A DNA stretch of 64,000 nucleotides, taken from assembly GCF_016887565.1 (NCBI RefSeq), contig NZ_CP069396.1, positions 7,236,001-7,300,000 of the forward strand, read 5' to 3'. Both the position numbers and the translations under genes were made by a program. The stretch is from Archangium violaceum. GTDB lineage: Bacteria; Myxococcota; Myxococcia; Myxococcales; Myxococcaceae. Positions 58,067-64,000 of the stretch are shown one piece after another; within the stretch, counting starts at the first letter, position 1, and each line of letters begins with the position of its first letter. Below the pieces are notes generated by a model. The model worked only from the letters and a program-made list of their open reading frames with translations, had not been told where the DNA came from and searched no databases.

Positions 58067-61000
58067 TCACGGCCGCACCTCCCCCGAGGCGGAGGACGGC
58101 ATGAGCGAAGCCTCGGTCGAGGGCTGCTCGGGAGCCGCCGGAGCGGCGGGGGCTGGAGTGGCGGGCGCCGGAGTGGCACCGGCCTGGCTGGTGTCCGGGA
58201 GGCCCGGCTCCTTGGCCACGTCGGCGGTGACGAAGAACTCGCTGCCGCGGAAGGGAACCTGGCGCACCTGCGCGTAGGCCCCCGGGTGGTAGCGGTTCAC
58301 CTGCTCCTGCGCGGCCAGCGTCCACTCGTTGTAGAGCGCCAGTTCATAGGCCTTGCTCAGCGCCTTTTCGAGCGCCTCGCTGGCCTTGTCCTCCAGAGGG
58401 AGCGCGAGGTTCTCCAGCTCGCTGCGGTACATGGCGAGCTGCTCCTCGTCGAGCCCCGCCGGATCCGGCGACTCGAGGATGTTGCGCGCGAAGTCCGAGT
58501 AGGCGAGGCCGACGCGGGTGAGCGCGGCGATGCCCCACTCGCCCGAGCCGGTGGCCAGCACGTCCGTATAGGCCTTCTCCAGCTTCTGGATGGACTGCTG
58601 CTTGGCGGCCAGGTCGCGCCGGATGGTGGCGACGCTCTTGAACTTGATGCCCACGTAGCGCTGCCAGTCGTACTCCACCGCGAGGAAGCGAGCATGGCCG
58701 TAGGCGTTGAGGAGCTCCGGCCGCTGCTTCTCCTCCGGAGACAGCCGGGCCCAGCCGCGGACGAGCTCCTCGTGCACGCGCTCGATGTTGCGCGCGTCCT
58801 TCACCTTCCGGTACGCGAGCAGCTGCTGGTAGCGAGCCAGGTACACCTGGCCGGCCGCGGTGCGGGAGTCCTTCCCATACGTCTCGGTGAAGGATTCGAA
58901 GGCACGCGCCGCCTCGGCCCACTTGCCGTCCTTCTCGTGGACGAGCGCGATGTTGTAGGCGATCTGCGGCACGTCCGGCCGGTCCTTGAAGCGCGTGAGG
59001 TACGCGCGGTAGGCGGTGATGGCCTTGTCGGACTCGCCCACGCCCTCCCACCAGAGGCCGGCGTTGAAGAGGGCATCGGCCACCCAGGCCTCGGCCTCGG
59101 TGAGCAGCTGGCGGCGCTCCGCGTCCCTGCTGGCCCGGGCCTCGTCCGTGCTCGGCGTGTCGCTGGACTTGGGCTCCTTCGCCTTCGCGTCCTTCACATC
59201 CTTCGCGTTCTTGCCCTTCTTGGACGAGGCCTTGGCCTGCTTGTCCTTGCCCTGCTGGGGCGCGAGCGCGCGGGTGGCGGCGTCATGGGTGTCCACGAAG
59301 GCGGCGTACATGGCGGCGGCCTTGCGGAACTCGGCGAGCTTCTCGTAGAGGCGCGCGAGCGTGTAGCGGACCTTGGGCTCGAAGATGCTGCCGGAGTAGT
59401 CCGAGAGGACGCGCTCGCCGGCCTGCACGCCGCGGTCGAGCTGCCCGGCCTCCTGGAAGATGACCATGGCGGAGGTGAGCGCCCGGTCGGCGTTCTCCGA
59501 CTTCGGGAACTCCTTCACGTAGTCGAGGAACAGCTCGGCGGCCTTCGCCGGGTTCTTCTCCTTCTGGTAGACGACCTCGTGGATCCACTTGTACTGCGAG
59601 CCCTCGACGACGCGGGCCACGCGAGCGGCGAACTCGGGACTGGGCTTGAGCAGCTTCTCGTTGGCGAGGAACTGCCGTGACAGCTTGTTGAGCTCCAGCC
59701 ATTCCTCGCGCGACTCGAGCACGTACATGGTGAGGTCGGCGGCGTCACGCGAGCGCCGCTCGGCGGGGAACTTGTTGATGATCTCCCCGAAGCGCCGGGC
59801 CGCGTCCACGTAGTGGTGCCGATCGTAGACGATGAGGGCGGCCTGGTAGCGCAGGTCGATCTCGTCCGGGTTGTCCGGGTAGAGCTTGTTGTAGGTGTCG
59901 CAGGCGGCCACCAGGCGCTCCTCGAAGCGCGAGAGCGGCTCCTCGGCCTGATCGGTCCCCTTCTTGGTGAGGCGGCCCTTCTTCTCCACCTGGCCCTTGG
60001 ACTTGTTCTCGTCGACCTTCTGGCCGTCCTTGAGCTCCGTCTTGGCGAGCTGGCCGCGCTCGATCTTCACGAGCTTGTCGTAGGCCATGATGGCCGCGAA
60101 GGACGCGTTCTTGCGGTACTGCTCGTTGGTCACCTCGCGGGCCGAGTCCCGGTCGGGGACCTGGAAGGCCACGACGGCGTCGTACTGGACGGCGGCGGCC
60201 TCCCACTCCTCCAGGGCCCAGAGGATCTCCGCGTAGAAGAACCGCATGTTGAAGGCGGAGTCGGAGATGAACTCGGGGTCGTTGCTGGAGGCGAAGGTGT
60301 CGACGTACTGCTTGTAGATGTCGCGGGCGAGCCGGTACGTCTCCACCTGGCGCGTCTTCTGCGCCTCCTGGTGGTAGTCCGTCACCATCACGCGCATGGC
60401 CTCCTCGGTGACGCCGAAGGCATTGCGCAGCACCGGCTTGTTGCCGGCGTTGGCCTGCCACCACTCGCCGCCGGGCCGGTACAGCTCCACCATGCGCTTC
60501 ATCTCCGCGCGCACCTGGTCGCGCTTGCGCAGACCCTCGAAGGACTTGACGATGGACTGCTGGTATTCCGGCGCGCCGGGGCCCATCGGCTTGTCCTGGA
60601 TGAGCGTGCGGTACGTCTCGATGGCGCTGTCGTACAGACCCACGTCCATGAGCTGCACGGCCATCTTGGAGATCAGCCGCTCCTGCCGCTTCTCGGGAGC
60701 CTTCTGCTTGAAGTAGGCGATGCCGTCCTTCGCCCGGTCCAGCTTGACGTAGAAGACGATCACGTCGTTGAGCGACTCGGTCTTGAGGTCACCCAGCTCC
60801 TCACCGCGCTCGCCGGCGTAGTCCACCACCTCGTGCAGCTTGGCGAGGCCCTCGTCGTAGGCACCCGCGTTGTAGTCGCACCACGCCAGCTTGTAGACGG
60901 CGTAGGCATACACCTTGGGCACCTTCGACTCGCGCGCCTTCTCGTAGTACTCGCGCGCCTCCTTCAGCTTGTTGTTGTCGAAGTAGTGGTTGCCCAGCTG

Positions 61001-61759
61001 GACGTAGGTGTCTGGCACGAACTGCGACTGGGGGTACTCCTGGATGAGCTGGAGGTAGCGCTTCACCGCGTCGTCGCGCCGGCCGAGCTCCTGCAGGTTG
61101 TAGCCCAGGTAGAAGAGGATCTCGTCGCGCTGCGGCCACTCCGCGTAGCCGCTCAGCAGCTCCTCGTAGATGCGCATCGTCTCGGCGCGGTAGCGCTCGC
61201 TGTCGCGGTGATCCTCCTTGGGCGCATCCACCTTCTCGCCCCGGGCGGTGGCCGCGTCATGGGCCTTCTCCGCGGCCAGGTAGCGGTTCATCTCCTGCTG
61301 GTAGAGGTACTTGGACTTTTCCCAGTAGAGCTCGGCCAGGCGGTAGAGCATGTCCGCCCTGCGGTGCGAGCCCTCCTGCAGCTTGGGAATGAGGCGCTTG
61401 AAGCCCTCGATGGCCTCGTCGCGCTTGCGGTCCGCGAGCCCGTCCTTCTTCTCGTCGGCGATCCGGGGCGCGTTGGCCATGGACGAGGGACCCATGCGCG
61501 CGGGGCCCATGCGCGCCGGCCCCTCGCGCTCCTTGCCCTCGGACGCGGGGCGCTTCGCCTCCTTCACGTCCTTGGAATCCTTGGCCGCCTTCGCATCCTT
61601 GGCCTCCCGAGCCTCCGGACGCGGGGTGTCCTGGCGCTTGGAATCACGCTGCACCGCTGCCTTGGAGGGCTTCCGAGACGGCTGTGCCGCCTCCCCTGCC
61701 CCGCCCGCGGTGAGCGCCACTCCCACCGCCAGCGCACCGAAACGAAGGACCGCCTTCAT
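58067..61759 (-). CDS. Large periplasmic TPR protein, NfsD/GltD (AgmU)-like
   Basis: 1230 residues from the ATG at 61759 (AGGAGCTCGC). A signal peptide (VLRFGALAVGVALTAGGAG) is followed by a Lys/Ala/Glu/Arg low-complexity segment. The body is mostly TPR or TPR-like helices (for example YLAAEKAHDAATARGEKVDAP, YAYAVYKLAWCDYNAGAYDEG, LWWEGVGESDKAITAYRAYL, QIAYNIALVHEKDGKWAEAA). A second Lys-rich low-complexity insert lies in the middle, and the C-terminus is Pro/Ala/Ser-rich. Length and architecture match AgmU/GltD and NfsD. It probably is a periplasmic scaffold. The start is separated from the C gene by a hairpin region of about 280 bases. Confidence 0.85.
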   Translation of the reverse strand: MKAVLRFGALAVGVALTAGGAGEAAQPSRKPSKAAVQRDSKRQDTPRPEAREAKDAKAAKDSKDVKEAKRPASEGKEREGPARMGPARMGPSSMANAPRIADEKKDGLADRKRDEAIEGFKRLIPKLQEGSHRRADMLYRLAELYWEKSKYLYQQEMNRYLAAEKAHDAATARGEKVDAPKEDHRDSERYRAETMRIYEELLSGYAEWPQRDEILFYLGYNLQELGRRDDAVKRYLQLIQEYPQSQFVPDTYVQLGNHYFDNNKLKEAREYYEKARESKVPKVYAYAVYKLAWCDYNAGAYDEGLAKLHEVVDYAGERGEELGDLKTESLNDVIVFYVKLDRAKDGIAYFKQKAPEKRQERLISKMAVQLMDVGLYDSAIETYRTLIQDKPMGPGAPEYQQSIVKSFEGLRKRDQVRAEMKRMVELYRPGGEWWQANAGNKPVLRNAFGVTEEAMRVMVTDYHQEAQKTRQVETYRLARDIYKQYVDTFASSNDPEFISDSAFNMRFFYAEILWALEEWEAAAVQYDAVVAFQVPDRDSAREVTNEQYRKNASFAAIMAYDKLVKIERGQLAKTELKDGQKVDENKSKGQVEKKGRLTKKGTDQAEEPLSRFEERLVAACDTYNKLYPDNPDEIDLRYQAALIVYDRHHYVDAARRFGEIINKFPAERRSRDAADLTMYVLESREEWLELNKLSRQFLANEKLLKPSPEFAARVARVVEGSQYKWIHEVVYQKEKNPAKAAELFLDYVKEFPKSENADRALTSAMVIFQEAGQLDRGVQAGERVLSDYSGSIFEPKVRYTLARLYEKLAEFRKAAAMYAAFVDTHDAATRALAPQQGKDKQAKASSKKGKNAKDVKDAKAKEPKSSDTPSTDEARASRDAERRQLLTEAEAWVADALFNAGLWWEGVGESDKAITAYRAYLTRFKDRPDVPQIAYNIALVHEKDGKWAEAARAFESFTETYGKDSRTAAGQVYLARYQQLLAYRKVKDARNIERVHEELVRGWARLSPEEKQRPELLNAYGHARFLAVEYDWQRYVGIKFKSVATIRRDLAAKQQSIQKLEKAYTDVLATGSGEWGIAALTRVGLAYSDFARNILESPDPAGLDEEQLAMYRSELENLALPLEDKASEALEKALSKAYELALYNEWTLAAQEQVNRYHPGAYAQVRQVPFRGSEFFVTADVAKEPGLPDTSQAGATPAPATPAPAAPAAPEQPSTEASLMPSSASGEVRP

Positions 61760-61971
61760 GCGAGCTCCTGAGGTGGGCTCGAGGGAATGGAGGGCGCCCG
61801 GCGACCGGCTCTCACCGTCCGCGTCCCGCCCCATCGCCTCCCTGACCACCCACCGAAAGGGACGGTTGAAAGTAGACGCGCACTGTTGGAATGAGAAGTG
61901 CTCCACCCCCGAGGATCCATGCGTTTTCACTCGGATTGGCACACCGATGTTCTGGGATTGAACACGCACGA

Positions 61972-62010
61972 AGGGGCGGCACCCGGCGCATGCTGCGCGG
62001 GCCCGCCCCT
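61972..62010 (-). terminator. Hairpin between the C and D genes
   Basis: AGGGGCGG (61972-61979) and CCGCCCCT (62003-62010) are perfect 8-base arms, with an internal GCGCA/TGCGC stem-loop between them. It lies 28 bases past the stop codon of the C gene (reading leftward), so the B-C and D-H parts may be separate transcripts. The remaining sequence to 61760 must then carry the D promoter; I see no strong consensus there. Confidence 0.5.
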
Positions 62011-62038
62011 GGTGTCCTTCACCTGACGTGTCTGGCGT

Positions 62039-63574
62039 CTACTTGCCCTGGAGCTTCGCCGGGCAGCCACGCTTGAGCGTGTATTGGTAGTAGCCGATCT
62101 CGTCGCGCCAGAACTCGCCCTGGAACTTCCAGTAGTTCCAGGACGCCCCCGGCATCTTCGGCCGGTAGATGGACTGGCTCTTGAGCAGCGCCTTCTGATC
62201 CACCCCGGCCAGCAGCAGGTCCTTCTCGTCGAGCGCCGTCTGCACGCGGATGATCTCCGCCTGATCCGCGAAGGTGCGCAGGTTCTGCGCGGCCTCCTGG
62301 AGGCGGCTCTTGGCGAACCTGCCGCCGATCTGCATCAGCGTGCCGCGCACCTGCTCGAGCGAGGACACCGTCTCCGGCACCAGGCCCGTGCCGCGCCAGA
62401 CGCCCAGCTCGTTGGCCATGCGCTTCTCCGCGTCCACCTGGGCGATCATCCGCATCACGTCCTGGATGCGCTCGTTGTCGCGGATCCACAGATAGATGGG
62501 GCCCGGCAGCCGCCGGTTCTCCGCCGCCACCAGGTTGTAGGCGCTCAGCAGATCCAGCTCCTCCCCGGCGAACGGCTCGAGCTGCTTCGCCATCGGCTCA
62601 TACAGCGTGTCGTAGGCCGCCAGCGTGGTCTTCACCTCGTCGAAGAGGCAGCTGTAATAGTAGACGGTCGCCTTGAGGATCCACGACTCGGGCTGGAAGG
62701 CGCCCTCGAACTGGGGCGCGTGCAGCGCCTGGAGGCTGCCCAGCGCACCGCCGAAGTCCTCGCCCTGGAAGCGGGCGAAGCCATTCTCGAAGAGGGCCTG
62801 ATCCCAGAAGCGGCCGTAGCGCGGCACGGCCTCGTAGGAGGAGATGGCCGGCGGGTACTCGTGGCGGCCGTAGTGCAGACGCCCCATGCCCAGCAGCGCG
62901 AGCTGCTTCACCTCGTCATGGGCGATCTGCGGACCCTTGGCATCCAGGGCGCCCCGGAAGGCGGCCAGGGCGGCGGCGTCCAGCGTGTCCGCCTCGGCGG
63001 GACGGCCCGGGAAGTGGGGATCCGCCAGCACCACGCCCAGCAGGTAGCGGGCACGGGCATAGACGCGGCTGTCGGGCGGCACTGCCTCCAACAGGGCGCG
63101 AGCCTCCTCGAAGCGACCGCGGCGCTGGCTGATGGTGCCCACCATGTAGTTGATGCGGGCGAGCACCTCCTTGGGCAGCTTCACCCACCGGTCCCGCACC
63201 TCGGGCGTGTAGGCCTTGTCGAGGATGTTGGGCACGAGGTTCTGCTCGTTCAGCTTCTGCTGCACGTCCACCAGCCCCTCCAGCGCCTGGAGGTAGTTGG
63301 GATGGCTGGGGCCGGCGTTGACGATCTGCGCGTAGGTGACGAGCGCGCTGACGGGCATGTCCTTCCGGGCGAAGGTCTGCGCCAGGTAGTACTCGGACTT
63401 GGCGCGCACCTCTTCGTCGGCCGCCTTGGCGGACAGCTCGAAGAAGCGCGGCGCGGCGGCGTCCAGCTGGCCCGCGTTGAAGGCCGCGAGCGCCTGATTG
63501 TAGGCGTTCACGTCCTGCGCGGAGGCGGCCAGCGGCGCGAGGACAAGAAAGGTAGCGAGCAGGAGTCGTTTCAT
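62039..63574 (-). CDS. Periplasmic TPR protein, NfsC/GltC-like
   Basis: 511 residues with a signal peptide (RLLLATFLVLAPLAASAQ). The N-terminal half holds several TPR-like repeats (YNQALAAFNAGQLDAAAPRFFELS, SEYYLAQTFARKDMPVSALVTYAQI, RARYLLGVVLADPHFPG). The C-terminal half is helical with conserved-looking aromatic/Cys content (YYYSCLFDEVKTTLAAYDTLYE, YYQYTLKRGCPAKLQGK). This is the architecture of GltC, which in M. xanthus interacts with outer-membrane barrels GltA/GltB, and of NfsC. It starts 9 bases after the stop codon of the barrel gene upstream. Confidence 0.83.
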   Translation of the reverse strand: MKRLLLATFLVLAPLAASAQDVNAYNQALAAFNAGQLDAAAPRFFELSAKAADEEVRAKSEYYLAQTFARKDMPVSALVTYAQIVNAGPSHPNYLQALEGLVDVQQKLNEQNLVPNILDKAYTPEVRDRWVKLPKEVLARINYMVGTISQRRGRFEEARALLEAVPPDSRVYARARYLLGVVLADPHFPGRPAEADTLDAAALAAFRGALDAKGPQIAHDEVKQLALLGMGRLHYGRHEYPPAISSYEAVPRYGRFWDQALFENGFARFQGEDFGGALGSLQALHAPQFEGAFQPESWILKATVYYYSCLFDEVKTTLAAYDTLYEPMAKQLEPFAGEELDLLSAYNLVAAENRRLPGPIYLWIRDNERIQDVMRMIAQVDAEKRMANELGVWRGTGLVPETVSSLEQVRGTLMQIGGRFAKSRLQEAAQNLRTFADQAEIIRVQTALDEKDLLLAGVDQKALLKSQSIYRPKMPGASWNYWKFQGEFWRDEIGYYQYTLKRGCPAKLQGK

Positions 63575-63583
63575 GGCGCGGGC

Positions 63584-64000
63584 TCAGAAGAGGTAGGAGA
63601 AGCCGGCGTAGAAGCTGACGTTGTTGAGCACGTCCGAGGAGGGATTGCCGACCAGGTCCTTCCCCAGGACGATGTCCTCGCGGTAGTTCTTGTGCGTCTT
63701 CGGGTCCACGCCGTCGAAGCGCTGGTACTGGCAGCTGCCGCTCAGCCCCAGCTCCGAGAAGGGCCGGCCCGTGCCCCGGCCGTCCTCCAGCTTCTGGAAA
63801 TCCTGCAGGTCGCACCCGTCCACGCGATCCACGCGGGCCGTGTAGACGAGGTCACGCACCTCCAACCGCACGGCCATGGAGTCGCCGAACTGCACGCGGA
63901 AGCCACCGCCCACCGAGCCGAGGAACTTCGTGCCCGTGTCACCGAAGCGCGCCGGGACGGTGAACTGCTCGCCGTCCACCTCGTTGGTGACGTCGGGCCG
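63584..64000 (-). CDS. Outer-membrane beta-barrel protein, NfsB/GltB-like, 5' end beyond window
   Basis: The last 138 residues of a gene whose start lies outside the window. The visible part consists of outer-membrane strands (FLGSVGGGFRVQFGDSMAVRLEV, NNVSFYAGFSYLF) with a polar insertion containing two Cys (GCDLQDFQKLEDGRGTG, GSCQYQRFDG). It ends in Phe, as barrels do. It is directly upstream of the C-like TPR gene, the place of GltB/NfsB. The next gene upstream, if the pattern holds, should be a second barrel (A). Confidence 0.78.
   Translation of the reverse strand, partial: RPDVTNEVDGEQFTVPARFGDTGTKFLGSVGGGFRVQFGDSMAVRLEVRDLVYTARVDRVDGCDLQDFQKLEDGRGTGRPFSELGLSGSCQYQRFDGVDPKTHKNYREDIVLGKDLVGNPSSDVLNNVSFYAGFSYLF

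Noticed and set aside
53475-64000. Calling the cluster the glt gliding locus outright
   Set aside because: The gltI- and gltJ-type genes that belong to the M. xanthus gliding locus are not next to the H-like gene, and the contiguous order is that of nfs. Without sequence trees the choice stays open.

Overview
This window is chromosomal DNA of a myxobacterium, most likely from the Archangium/Cystobacter/Melittangium side of the order. The evidence is very high GC with strong third-position bias, many lipoproteins with long low-complexity linkers, a sigma-54 activator, a PAS-rich soluble histidine kinase, and a complete Nfs/Glt-type envelope machine of the kind known from Myxococcus xanthus. 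The species call is inference. No rRNA, tRNA, CRISPR array, phage or insertion sequence was seen.

Layout. 1-2749 holds most of ileS (minus), which carries a large extra segment next to its KMSKS-like loop. 3157-3924 is a markedly lower-GC GH45 endoglucanase-like gene that lacks the expected catalytic acid. 4021-9374 contains envelope proteins of unknown role: a large exported protein, a DUF418 membrane protein, a Gly/Met/His-rich lipoprotein, and a lower-GC lipoprotein/partner pair. 9548-16413 is a co-directional set of three: a muramidase fused to a membrane domain, a nitrilase-fold hydrolase, and a 1275-residue beta-rich protein with a lysine-rich helical tail. 16492-25330 encodes exported or lipid-anchored proteins: an alpha/beta hydrolase, a polysaccharide deacetylase with duplicated C-terminal modules, an ELWxxDGT-repeat lipoprotein, and a lipoprotein with ten CARDB repeats.

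25417-37171 is mixed: a small unknown protein, a CDF metal exporter divergent from a PocR/sigma-54 activator coupled to a hydrolase gene, typA/bipA, an MFS exporter and several membrane proteins. 37191-43488 is a tripartite RND efflux operon (TolC-like protein, adaptor, pump). A MarR regulator diverges from it, and a perfect 25-bp operator-like palindrome overlaps both promoters.

43511-47857 (minus) is a compact three-gene operon: an ABC1/UbiB kinase, a CruA/CruP-type lycopene cyclase homolog and a CrtU/CruE-type carotene desaturase/methyltransferase homolog. Together they suggest aromatic carotenoid synthesis in a non-phototroph. 47977-50045 pairs a membrane-anchored zincin-like protein with a glutathione transferase by overlapping stop and start codons. 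50281-53433 is a soluble histidine kinase with a stretch of tandem PAS repeats.

53475-64000 (minus) is a contiguous B-C-D-E-F-G-H set of an Nfs/Glt envelope-spanning complex (outer-membrane barrels, TPR proteins, a small exported protein, an FHA/TM/TonB-C-like protein), punctuated by hairpins. The cluster resembles the nfsA-H spore-coat operon more than the split glt gliding loci, because gltI and gltJ are not beside it. Family assignments are from remembered motifs and architecture, not from searches.
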